Shown here: positions 6,308 to 13,674 of the stretch, in pieces | How positions within the stretch are numbered: position 1 is the first letter of the stretch | Layout: every line of letters starts with the position of its first letter | Assembly: GCA_945836565.1 (NCBI GenBank) | Contig: CAMALN010000018.1 | Coordinates: 1 to 13,674, forward strand | Length of the DNA: 13,674 nt | Reading direction: 5' to 3' | Source: an uncultured Lachnospiraceae bacterium | GTDB taxonomy: Bacteria; Bacillota; Clostridia; Lachnospirales; Lachnospiraceae | Notes under the pieces: model-generated | What the model saw: only the letters and a program-made list of their open reading frames with translations | What the model was told of the DNA's origin: nothing | The model's database searches: none | Program-made: the position numbers and the translations under genes

Positions 6308-6775
6308 CTATGATTTTGCAAATGACATTACACCCTGTATTACAAGGAGTGCTCCGACCAGTACGAATACCCAATCAATGGTTCCGTTTTTGTTGAGTAA
6401 GAGGCAGGCTCCGGCAACTACCATCATAACCGGTCTCGCATATATGAACAGCTTCTCATTCGTATCAAGATTGACCGGGCTGTATTGCTTTATAGAGGAT
6501 ATCTGGAGAAGTCCCGTAAGAATAATGCCTGCTGCCAGAATATATATGGCAAGGTCTACAAATATCCATCCGAATACGAGAATACACAAGCCTACTACAC
6601 CCTTTACAATCGCCGCATTTGTGAGCTTCGCAAGGAAGTCCAAAAGTGCGAATACAAGCACGCTTACTCCTAGAACCGTTATCGCTAAGCCGATAACTCC
6701 GCCTCTCTTGATTATAAATAAAGCACCCAGTAAAATTGTTGCCACTGCAGATACAGCGCTACTTCTTTGATTCAT
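6308..6775 (-). CDS. DUF308/HdeD-like small integral membrane protein
   Basis: The 155-residue protein is almost entirely hydrophobic, with about six membrane segments (roughly 5-23, 27-49, 55-70, 72-92, 111-128, 132-150). Short turns carry repeated small-residue patterns such as ILLGALFII, ILAAGIILTGLL and LVGALLVIQGVM. That internal repetition and size resemble DUF308/HdeD-type proteins, whose biochemical role is not established in Gram-positive bacteria. No catalytic residues are visible. The ATG at 6775 has GGAGG 8 bases upstream, overlapping the end of the previous gene. It is last in the run that begins with the TIR gene, and its stop codon abuts the terminator hairpin. The family assignment is by pattern only. 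Confidence 0.8.
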   Translation of the reverse strand: MNQRSSAVSAVATILLGALFIIKRGGVIGLAITVLGVSVLVFALLDFLAKLTNAAIVKGVVGLCILVFGWIFVDLAIYILAAGIILTGLLQISSIKQYSPVNLDTNEKLFIYARPVMMVVAGACLLLNKNGTIDWVFVLVGALLVIQGVMSFAKS

Positions 6776-6789
6776 TTAGATTTCCTCCA

Positions 6790-7179
6790 TTAATTTTTAT
6801 TTTGTTTCTTTTCTTCCTTTTCAATCCTGCTTATGCCAAACAAGCCCTTTATCACAAAGCCCAAGCCAACACAGGTTGTACCCAAGATAAGTGCAAGCTC
6901 CATACCGCTCATATATCTCATAGACACATTAAGCGAAATCACCAAACATACGAAGAAGGTCAGGCACAAGCCAATAAGCACCAGACCGGTTAAGAAATTC
7001 GTTTTCACTATAAATGCGATAAATGCCACTACTATAAGCACAATCAGTATGCCGCCTACGTTCACCCTTCCCATGCGATAGAACAATGTAAAGCTGCTCA
7101 CCACCACATTCTGCAAAAACATTATCACACCGATTATCGTTAGTACTATTCCCAATAAAAACTGCAGTAATTCTTTCAT
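6790..7179 (-). CDS. Small uncharacterised membrane protein, four predicted helices
   Basis: The 129-residue protein has about four membrane helices (roughly 5-24, 40-59, 62-85, 93-115) and ends in a highly charged tail (RIEKEEKKQNKN). Under the positive-inside rule the tail should be cytoplasmic. I recognise no family or catalytic motif. Its ATG overlaps the stop codon of the kinase-like gene by four bases (ATGA), so the two are translationally coupled. AAGGAG lies 11 bases upstream inside that gene. The next gene, another small membrane protein, follows after 10 bases. The pair may work together, for example as membrane partners of the neighbouring proteins, but this is inference. Confidence 0.8.
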   Translation of the reverse strand: MKELLQFLLGIVLTIIGVIMFLQNVVVSSFTLFYRMGRVNVGGILIVLIVVAFIAFIVKTNFLTGLVLIGLCLTFFVCLVISLNVSMRYMSGMELALILGTTCVGLGFVIKGLFGISRIEKEEKKQNKN

Positions 7180-7691
7180 AACTTTTCTTGCTCCTTATAA
7201 TTTATCCGTGCTATCTTCTCTACCGCTTCCTCTATCGTGGTATTTTCCCCATCCACAATTATATCGGCATACTTTTCATACAAGGGAACTCTCTCCCTGT
7301 ACACATCCTCCATGGTCTTGCCCTTCTTCATAGCTATACCGCGGGTTTTGATATTATTTACCCTTCTGATTATCTCCTCGCAGCTAAGCTTTATATAGAC
7401 GATGTGTCCAATCTCTCGCAGATGCTCCATAGCCTCATTTCCGAAGATTGCACTTCCTCCTGTTGCGATGACAGTGTTTGAAGCCTCCACTCGCGACAAC
7501 GTCTCATTTTCTATTTTAAGGAATTCCTCCAGCCCTTTTTCGTTTATTATTTCATAGAGTTTTTTCCCGTTTTCCTTCTGTATTACTATATCGGTATCTA
7601 AAAATTCATAATTAATCGCCTTTGCAAGAAGCACCCCTACAGTACTCTTTCCTGCCCCCGGCATTCCTATAAGTATAATATTATTCTTCAT
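7176..7691 (-). CDS. Shikimate-kinase-family P-loop kinase, divergent substrate site
   Basis: The 171-residue length is typical of AroK. P-loop GMPGAGKS (9-16), DTD (32-34), the RGIA lid segment (R117) and R134 in ERVPLYEKYAD all fit the shikimate kinase fold and its ATP and phosphate-handling positions. Two positions that bind shikimate in characterised enzymes differ: the arginine of the FR motif is leucine here (EEFLKIE, L58), and the GGG motif reads GGS (78-80). The enzyme may therefore act on another substrate, or be a diverged shikimate kinase; hence no gene symbol. The start is the ATG at 7691 with GGAG 8 bases upstream. A longer in-frame start at 7847 would run back into the EAL gene and adds a segment with no match to the family. 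It follows the EAL gene by 31 bases and overlaps the next gene. Confidence 0.85.
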   Translation of the reverse strand: MKNNIILIGMPGAGKSTVGVLLAKAINYEFLDTDIVIQKENGKKLYEIINEKGLEEFLKIENETLSRVEASNTVIATGGSAIFGNEAMEHLREIGHIVYIKLSCEEIIRRVNNIKTRGIAMKKGKTMEDVYRERVPLYEKYADIIVDGENTTIEEAVEKIARINYKEQEKL

Positions 7692-7722
7692 GTCACATTC
7701 TCCAGTACTTTTATCCGGTATA

Positions 7723-9651
7723 TTACATAGATGCTTGTATAAATTTTGTGAAATCCTCGCGTGGTATAGGCTTAGAAAAGAAATATCCCTGTATGTATTC
7801 GCACTCAAGCTTGGCAAAAAGCTTAACCATCTCCTCTGTCTCAACACCCTCTACCACTATCTTCATATCCATAGCCTTTATCATGCGAATGGTATTCGTC
7901 AGCACTATGGCCAGCTTCGGATTATCATATATTTCCGTAAATGATTTATCCAGCTTGATAATCTCAAACGGAAGCGATACAACCCTCTGCATATTCGAAT
8001 ATCCGGTGCCGAAATCATCAAGCGAAAAACGAACGCCTGCCGAGGTAAGCTTCTCGATATTATTCTGCAAAGTCTGCTGTGATATAGTCGCCGCCGTCTC
8101 TGTAATCTCAAGATTAATCTGGTCCGGTCTGACCTTATATCGATTCAGAATATTCATAATGTGCTCCACAAGCTTTGGCTGCATACACTGTGCAACCGAA
8201 AGATTAACCTCTATATAATCAATACCCAGTTTTTTATATTCATCACTTGATATAAATTGGCAAACCTCCTCGAGAACAAAATCTCCTATCTTATGTATGG
8301 CTCCACTTCTTTCGGCAACCGGTATGAATAAATCCGGTGATACGAAACCATACTTTTCATCCTTTAACCTAATCAAAGCCTCAGCCGACAGGAATCGTTT
8401 TTCATTCACAGAATAAATCGGTTGATAATACACAGAAAAATGATTATTTGCAAGTGCGTTTTCTATAATCGAATCCATCTCTCGCATCATATCAAAGCGT
8501 GTATTGTTAAGCTGCTCTGAGGCCCACATAATCTCTCCCGTAAAGGCTATCGTATCCAGAACATCTCCAAATGATAGCAGAGCTTCAACGTCAGATATAT
8601 CATCCGGACAATCCAATATACAGATATTTGCAACAAGATTTATGGACATCTGATGTATGTCCATGCTTTCTTTCATGCGCTCATTTATCAGCGCTGCAAC
8701 ATCCTTCACTCTTCCAAAGTAGTTCTCATCTACAACAAGCCTGAACTTTCCTCGCTCAAGATAATAAAGATCCGCCCCCAGCTTTTGCTCCCGGTTTAGT
8801 GCTTCCAAATACTGAGCGATTTTCCTCATCAGCCTTTTGCTTTGGTCAAATCCAATCAACTCACGTATCGACGAATAATTCGTGACATTAACCATAATTA
8901 TACGAAATCTTTTTTTGTTCCTAAATGAGCGATGCAGCATATCTATATATGCATTCAGCTTATAAAGCTGAGTATCTATATCGATAAGCTCCTCAGGTCT
9001 TTGAATCATCAGCGATACAAACAAAAGTCCCGCTGCCATACCAAACATTTCAACTAACAGTTCAGGATGCAGCGACTGAATCACCGCCGCAACAATCTCA
9101 CATATATATACCACCCCAAGAGACAGAAGGTACCTCTTTCTTATCATCCTTCTAGAGATAAAAAGTATCATTATACCCAGCAGCAGATATATTAACGCAC
9201 AGGTATACAACACGAAGAAATATTTACCTCTTGTATAGTCATAGCTATCGTTCAGATAGAATATGTTATGTGTAACCGGATTTAACAACACCATAATTAC
9301 AGATACGGTAAGAGGTACGTGAAGAAGCGCAACAAATATACGCTTTTGCTTAAATATATGTACCGTATCCGTGAGATTAAGCATATATGAGATGCATGCA
9401 GGAAGCGTAAAGCCATGCACTATCAGATAGCTCATATGCGCGACATTCTTCGCAAATATATCGGTTCCGTGCTGATTATCAAGCATTACAGCCCATATAT
9501 CCAGCATAGTTGATAGCAACGCAACAGAAACCACACAAAGAAAGCTGCGATTCACCCTTCCCTTTATCATACGTCTCATGATGGTACCCACAAGCAATAT
9601 CACCAATATGATAATAGCACAATAATGAAAGCTTAAATTCTTTTGTATCAT
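7723..9651 (-). CDS. Seven-helix membrane sensor with degenerate GGDEF and EAL c-di-GMP phosphodiesterase
   Basis: Predicted to cleave cyclic di-GMP to pGpG at the membrane. Residues 1-217 form about seven hydrophobic segments, like the 7TM input modules of bacterial sensor kinases. Residues 225-375 are a GGDEF-like fold whose signature reads ERGKF (299-303), so cyclase activity is not expected; it may be a regulatory nucleotide-binding domain. The EAL domain (about 390-640) is complete: SAEALIRL (E424), N483 in EVNLS, E518 in ITET, DDFGTGYS (545-552), K566, E601 in EGVET and Q621 in QGYFFSKP. The 642-residue length fits. The ATG at 9651 has GGGAGGTG about 11 bases upstream. It follows the TIR gene by 38 bases and precedes the kinase-like gene by 31, so all are probably co-transcribed. 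Confidence 0.93.
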   Translation of the reverse strand: MIQKNLSFHYCAIIILVILLVGTIMRRMIKGRVNRSFLCVVSVALLSTMLDIWAVMLDNQHGTDIFAKNVAHMSYLIVHGFTLPACISYMLNLTDTVHIFKQKRIFVALLHVPLTVSVIMVLLNPVTHNIFYLNDSYDYTRGKYFFVLYTCALIYLLLGIMILFISRRMIRKRYLLSLGVVYICEIVAAVIQSLHPELLVEMFGMAAGLLFVSLMIQRPEELIDIDTQLYKLNAYIDMLHRSFRNKKRFRIIMVNVTNYSSIRELIGFDQSKRLMRKIAQYLEALNREQKLGADLYYLERGKFRLVVDENYFGRVKDVAALINERMKESMDIHQMSINLVANICILDCPDDISDVEALLSFGDVLDTIAFTGEIMWASEQLNNTRFDMMREMDSIIENALANNHFSVYYQPIYSVNEKRFLSAEALIRLKDEKYGFVSPDLFIPVAERSGAIHKIGDFVLEEVCQFISSDEYKKLGIDYIEVNLSVAQCMQPKLVEHIMNILNRYKVRPDQINLEITETAATISQQTLQNNIEKLTSAGVRFSLDDFGTGYSNMQRVVSLPFEIIKLDKSFTEIYDNPKLAIVLTNTIRMIKAMDMKIVVEGVETEEMVKLFAKLECEYIQGYFFSKPIPREDFTKFIQASM

Positions 9652-9689
9652 ATCCTCACGCTCACCTCCCTACCGTAAGCTACTCATCC

Positions 9690-12164
9690 TTATTGCTCCA
9701 GCCTTTTCTCTGCCTTTTCCATAATTTCATCCAAGGTATAAACCGGCAGAGAAAAATATGCTCTTTTTAGCTCATCATCTCGTCCGTATATTACAACCCG
9801 GGATTTGTCTGTAGTCAATCCAATTAAATTATTAATCACAGTGCACAATTCACCATTTTCATTGAATAATAATCCTTCCATACCAATGCAAACAATATAA
9901 TAATCATTTACCTTTCCCAGATAGTCAAGTCTTGAGCCATATATGTTATATGTATAAAGCAATTCCATGCTTTCACTTTGATATACTTCAATGGTTTCGT
10001 CCTTGTATCCGACTAAAGTTTTATTGATATCCGGAATTTCAAGATAACTGTAGATATATGATGCTTTTGGTAAATTATTTTCTAAAGCCCATTCTACAAC
10101 CTCTTCCTTAATTCCTTCTTTTTCTGCCTCGGCAACCAAACCGTCACAGGCCACACAGTCAGCATTCTTACAATATCTGTAAAACACAACCCTGTTTTCA
10201 TTTACGGGAACACCCAAGATATACCCATCACCCAATTTCATCATAGATAATTCAGTACACTCCATCATTTCCAATTGAAATCTGATTTTTTCTGTATCTG
10301 CAGATATAACAGTACCTGTACCATTTGAATTATATATAATGAAATCACCATCTGAAGCCAGACCGCAATATAACGCATCACCATTCAACGTCATATTTAC
10401 AACCAGTTCTCCTGTCTGTGCATCAAGCAGCCACGCAAGATTTCCAAAGGTACATAACAGGCTGTCTCTGCCTGCTGATACAGAGTGCATAATCTCTGTG
10501 GTCATATGTCCTATCTCTTCTTTTTCCCAGATAAGCTCTCCTGTAGCCTTGTCTATAGCCTGAATATATGATTTGCCATTATAATTGTCAAGAAAGCTGT
10601 AGCTGGAAACATACAGTATATTGTCCTTACTTACGCATTTTACTGCATCTCCCCTGATAGCCTCTGTCGCAAATATAACCTCTCCGCTTGTTATATTTGT
10701 ACAACAGAATTTCAAACCATCCTGAGTGTCATAATAATATATTTCATCCTGATTTTCAGATACATATATTTTGGTTTTCATAGCATCAATTGTTGTAGAA
10801 ACTCTATTTACCTCAGTCATAGTGGCAGAATCAACAACGATGATATTATTCATAGTTCTCACATATATCTTACTACCATCTACAGAGCTTGCCGTAGACA
10901 TGATAATACTAACCAATTCATTTGACAGGTCAAGAGTACTTTCCTCTTGTGACTCTATATTTACCTTTACAAGAGCTCCCTCTTCTGACAGATAATAGAA
11001 TGCATCATCTCCAAGGAAACCATAATCACGATACAAATTAGCACTAACAGAATTAAGCTCCTTTGATATTAATTCTTCGCGGGCTTCCACATCCCAAAGG
11101 ATAAGATTGCACAAGCTGTCAAAGGTAATCATATATTTACCGCCCGGTGATATAACCATATCCTCGACTATTCCGGGCGTGACAATCTGATTCACCGGCA
11201 CAATCATGTCGCTGGCATCATATATTGCAAGTGCAGAGGTAAGTGCCTTCTGTGCTTCCGGTGTATACGGAAAATCTATGCCATCCTTTTGAGTAATTGC
11301 CTGATATGCTGTCCTTATTGCTCCTTCTCTGTCATCCCTGTCCAATAGGGCTTCTGCTTCCTCGGCAAGTCTTTTAGCCTGGTCAGTCCTTAAAACTTCA
11401 TTCTGAGCTTCAAGGATATCCGCCTGTGATGAAAGCTGCTCTGCCTGCTCTTCTAATATCTCCGACTGCTCCAATATCTTCACATTCTGCTTCTTTATCT
11501 TCATGGCAGTAAGTGCAAAGTAACCGCCAAATAATACTCCCATTCCTGCTATTACAGCCGCAACGCCCATCACACGCTTCATCTTACGCTCTCTGTGACG
11601 CTGCTTCAAATCATCATAATTCACATTGAACATAGGTGCCAGCAGACGAAGAATCTCCTCCTTCATCGCCTTTTTTATTTCCTTCTTCGAGCTTCCGCGG
11701 AAATCTGCCGCAAGCGGTTCCATAGGCTTCTTTACATAGTTCACGGTTCCGTCCTGATACATAACCGGCTCATATACATACAAGAGCTCATCCGGGAACG
11801 AATCCTCAGGCTCTCCCTCGATAAGCACTGCCAATACATGTTCTCTGCCATGCATAGAGATAAAGGTCTCGATTTCCTTTCGACACCATACCGACTCCTT
11901 TAGCCTAGGCGAGCATATAACTATCAAAAAGTCAGAATTGCTGAGTGCCTGCATAATCGGATCTTCCAGGTTGCTCGTAAGCGGTAATTCATCCTTGTCT
12001 CTGAAAACCCTGTTGATTTTGGTTCTTCCGCCTGCTAATTTCTTCTTCAGCTTCTTCGGAAGCTTGTACGCCTCCAGCCTCTCATGCAAGGTCTCTGCCA
12101 CAAACTTATCCGCCTCGCAATGCCTATAGCTTATAAATGCATCATATTTTACCTGATTCCCCAT
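9690..12164 (-). CDS. TIR domain - transmembrane - coiled coil - beta-propeller protein
   Basis: The 824-residue protein begins with a TIR domain (about 5-130): YDAFISYRH (7-15), RDKDEL (55-60), FLIVICSPRLKES (79-91) and WCRKEIE (93-99). E97 falls where TIR NADases carry their catalytic glutamate, so NAD cleavage is possible. Helices lead to one membrane segment (about 198-220), then a heptad-like coiled coil (225-272; repeated EQxExL patterns). The rest (about 325-805) is a beta-propeller with mixed WD40-like (ISPGGKYMITFD...LILWD, 338-357) and PQQ-like (AIDKATGELIWEKE, 536-549) blades. Residues about 663-705 form a helical insertion with cysteines 665, 670 and 673. The TIR domain should be cytosolic; the propeller is probably outside, though positive charges flank both ends of the helix. 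The ATG at 12164 has AAGGAG five bases upstream. It heads the gene run containing the EAL gene. Role in signalling or defence is inference. Confidence 0.9.
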   Translation of the reverse strand: MGNQVKYDAFISYRHCEADKFVAETLHERLEAYKLPKKLKKKLAGGRTKINRVFRDKDELPLTSNLEDPIMQALSNSDFLIVICSPRLKESVWCRKEIETFISMHGREHVLAVLIEGEPEDSFPDELLYVYEPVMYQDGTVNYVKKPMEPLAADFRGSSKKEIKKAMKEEILRLLAPMFNVNYDDLKQRHRERKMKRVMGVAAVIAGMGVLFGGYFALTAMKIKKQNVKILEQSEILEEQAEQLSSQADILEAQNEVLRTDQAKRLAEEAEALLDRDDREGAIRTAYQAITQKDGIDFPYTPEAQKALTSALAIYDASDMIVPVNQIVTPGIVEDMVISPGGKYMITFDSLCNLILWDVEAREELISKELNSVSANLYRDYGFLGDDAFYYLSEEGALVKVNIESQEESTLDLSNELVSIIMSTASSVDGSKIYVRTMNNIIVVDSATMTEVNRVSTTIDAMKTKIYVSENQDEIYYYDTQDGLKFCCTNITSGEVIFATEAIRGDAVKCVSKDNILYVSSYSFLDNYNGKSYIQAIDKATGELIWEKEEIGHMTTEIMHSVSAGRDSLLCTFGNLAWLLDAQTGELVVNMTLNGDALYCGLASDGDFIIYNSNGTGTVISADTEKIRFQLEMMECTELSMMKLGDGYILGVPVNENRVVFYRYCKNADCVACDGLVAEAEKEGIKEEVVEWALENNLPKASYIYSYLEIPDINKTLVGYKDETIEVYQSESMELLYTYNIYGSRLDYLGKVNDYYIVCIGMEGLLFNENGELCTVINNLIGLTTDKSRVVIYGRDDELKRAYFSLPVYTLDEIMEKAEKRLEQ

Positions 12165-12176
12165 ATAAACTCCTTC

Positions 12177-12198
12177 TCACGTATGTGTGTATACGTGA
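12177..12198. promoter_or_regulatory. Perfect inverted repeat upstream of the TIR gene (operator or leader hairpin)
   Basis: TCACGTAT (12177-12184) and ATACGTGA (12191-12198) are perfect 8-bp arms separated by GTGTGT. The near arm lies immediately against the AAGGAG ribosome site of the TIR gene. It could bind a dimeric repressor, or form an RNA hairpin that affects translation start if the transcript begins upstream. No U-tract follows, so it is not a terminator of the DHH gene. A TATAAT motif at 12227-12232 could be a -10 for the TIR gene, but no -35 was found at proper spacing. Confidence 0.5.
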
Positions 12199-12240
12199 TA
12201 TATGTAAATTAAGAAAACGCATTCCAATTATATACTTAAT

Positions 12241-13674
12241 TTATAAGCATTCCTCTCTATACGTCTTTGCAAATATTTTCTTCTCAACCACATATACGTC
12301 ATGCAAATCATCCGTTCTCACTGCCAGATAATCACCGGCTTTTCCGACCATATATTTCTCCTTGTCCCAGGCTGTAAATACCTTTACATCCTTTTCAAGT
12401 GGTTTTGCATAGATTTGTACCTTACCAGTTGGTACACAGGTCTTAGCAAATCGTGTCAGGTTAAGCTTACTTCCATCCATCCTGTTTATGACAACAGGCT
12501 CGTACTCATCATTTACCACACATTTGTGGAAATCATATGTATCCTCTATAACCTTATATGACCGGTTGAACTTTTCAACACGATTTGGGTACACCTCACC
12601 CTTTATACCGATTATGATAATCAGGTCCTCCTCAACCTTCATATCAATATCTCCTTCTATAGTACGAATCGTAATCGGTTCGCCTATCTCCAATATATCT
12701 GTCGCCTTTACAAAGCCGATAGGTATATTTTGCTTCTGATACAGCTTCATCTCGTCGATATTTGCTTTGTAATTATCTGCATATATCAACTCATAATTCT
12801 TAAAATAATCTATCATCCTGGCATTGAAGAAATTCTCTGTATAAGCATCACCGTGAAGCTCCTGATATTTCTTGCCGCTTATAAAGCCGCCTGCCTTGCA
12901 ATAGTGACCTCCGCCTGAGCCTATGCCTTCTGTCAAAAATGCCGCAAGCTCGCCTGCATTTACCTCTCGCACACAGCTTCTCACCGAAAGCTTATATCCC
13001 CCCGGTGCATCGTTATACACAACGCAGGCATGTATCTGGTCTACCTGAAGGAGAAAATCACTTATCAATCCAAGTATGTTAGGGTCACATGGCTGTGCCT
13101 TGATAACCGCAAAATGATGTTCGTCATTGTACTGATATCTAAGCATGGCTATTCCCGCAATCTCAAGCTCCTTCAGGGATATATTTGAATTGGTAAACAA
13201 TGTAATCATAGCATCACTATGAGGAAGCTGATCTCTGGCATCACGGTCTATAGGATTGTGCATTTCTGTAAAATGATTTGTATCTGTTGCAAGTCCATAA
13301 TAAAGTGCCGTACCAAGACCATTATCGTCGGTTACATTATAGCCCTCATCCCCAAGCAGACTCCATACAATGGTTGAACAGCTTCCCATTCCCGGGATTA
13401 TATGACTCAGCTCGATTCCCGTTATCTCAACCTGATGATGATCTATAATAGCTATATCTGAAGCCCTAAGCCTTGTAACATTTCCGGCTCCATACTGACA
13501 GTCTACGGTAATCAACAAGTCTCCTGTATCATACTCTCCTGCAACCCCTACCGGTACATAAATCAGAGGGATGTTGAGCTTGTCCAGCATCAGTCTCAGA
13601 TTTGATTTCTGAAGCTCATTTCTTCCACTATATATAAGCTTAACGTCCTTGTCCTTAGATGCAAAAAAGCAATA
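12241..13674 (-). CDS. DHH/DHHA1 family phosphoesterase with extended C-terminus (5' end outside window)
   Basis: The reading frame stays open to the window edge, 28 codons beyond the internal Met at 13590, so the N-terminus is missing. Visible from that Met: LLITVD (25-30), the DHH triad (50-52), GLATDTNHF (99-107), and GSGGGH (224-229) of the DHHA1 substrate-binding domain. These match NrnA-like enzymes that hydrolyse oligoribonucleotides, linear dinucleotides or pAp using Mn2+. The first Asp-rich motif of the family lies outside the window. About 210 residues follow the GGGH motif, much more than in NrnA-like proteins of about 320 residues. They end in KAGDYLAVRTDDLHDVYVV, which resembles a PGDYG-type domain (tentative). 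The stop is 76 bases before the TIR gene, with no terminator between, so co-transcription is possible. The exact substrate is uncertain. Confidence 0.88.
   Translation of the reverse strand, partial: YCFFASKDKDVKLIYSGRNELQKSNLRLMLDKLNIPLIYVPVGVAGEYDTGDLLITVDCQYGAGNVTRLRASDIAIIDHHQVEITGIELSHIIPGMGSCSTIVWSLLGDEGYNVTDDNGLGTALYYGLATDTNHFTEMHNPIDRDARDQLPHSDAMITLFTNSNISLKELEIAGIAMLRYQYNDEHHFAVIKAQPCDPNILGLISDFLLQVDQIHACVVYNDAPGGYKLSVRSCVREVNAGELAAFLTEGIGSGGGHYCKAGGFISGKKYQELHGDAYTENFFNARMIDYFKNYELIYADNYKANIDEMKLYQKQNIPIGFVKATDILEIGEPITIRTIEGDIDMKVEEDLIIIIGIKGEVYPNRVEKFNRSYKVIEDTYDFHKCVVNDEYEPVVINRMDGSKLNLTRFAKTCVPTGKVQIYAKPLEKDVKVFTAWDKEKYMVGKAGDYLAVRTDDLHDVYVVEKKIFAKTYREECL

Noticed and set aside
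6303..6770. Long plus-strand open frame opposite the DUF308-like gene (155 residues)
   Set aside because: It mirrors the minus-strand membrane protein almost exactly. The minus frame has a strong ribosome site, fits the gene run and gives a sensible membrane protein; the plus frame gives a Thr/Ser/Pro/Ile-rich product typical of antisense reading.
7692..7847. Extended start for the kinase-like gene at 7847
   Set aside because: The extra 52 residues overlap the EAL gene and do not resemble the family; the ATG at 7691 places the P-loop at residue 9, as in AroK, and has a good ribosome site.
12227..12232. TATAAT motif as a definite promoter for the TIR gene
   Set aside because: No -35-like hexamer lies 15-19 bases upstream and there is no TGn extension; in such AT-rich sequence the hexamer alone is weak evidence.

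Overview
The window looks like a chromosomal segment of a low-to-moderate GC Clostridia, most likely a Lachnospiraceae member. This is inferred from strong AGGAGG-type ribosome binding sites, sigma-A-like promoters, the AT-rich spacers and the protein repertoire (membrane-anchored HD-GYP and EAL proteins, a TIR-propeller protein, a shikimate-kinase-like P-loop kinase). All eleven supported genes lie on the minus strand, so transcription runs from high to low coordinates. No tRNA, rRNA, CRISPR array, integrase or transposase gene was seen. The longest stretch without a gene is 223 bases (6085-6307).

Right-hand block (13674 down to 6308): a 5'-truncated DHH/DHHA1 phosphoesterase, then a 76-bp gap with a perfect inverted repeat. 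Next comes a tightly packed run of five genes: a TIR-transmembrane-propeller protein, a 7TM/degenerate-GGDEF/EAL c-di-GMP phosphodiesterase, a shikimate-kinase-like P-loop kinase, and two small integral membrane proteins (the last DUF308/HdeD-like). Spacings are +38, +31, -4 and +10 bp. The block ends in a hairpin followed by seven T, directly after the last stop codon.

Middle block (6084 down to 2183): three genes read as one operon. Two are large acidic proteins I cannot assign. The third is a diverged ClpX-type AAA+ unfoldase that lacks the ClpX zinc-binding domain but keeps the Walker motifs, an aromatic pore loop, the arginine finger, sensor 2 and an Ile-Gly-Phe tripeptide where ClpX docks on ClpP. 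This is the best candidate for an undescribed system: a dedicated unfoldase with two co-expressed partners.

Left-hand block (2058 down to 29): a four-helix membrane protein with its own good promoter, then a membrane-anchored HD-GYP c-di-GMP phosphodiesterase, also with its own promoter.

The blocks are separated by copies of one 43-bp imperfect palindrome (GGGGAC...GTCCCC): a partial copy at 1-22 and full copies at 2074-2116, 6105-6147 and 6264-6306. Two copies sit just after the last stop codon of a block and two sit 15-20 bp upstream of a first start codon. The inverted pair at 6104-6307 forms a REPIN/MITE-like element with 30-bp perfect terminal repeats that carries the apparent promoter of the unfoldase operon. 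The window thus holds two c-di-GMP-degrading enzymes, no active diguanylate cyclase, a possible linear-dinucleotide phosphoesterase, a TIR protein with a candidate NADase glutamate and a possible ClpP-linked unfoldase. Functional links between the blocks are inference only.
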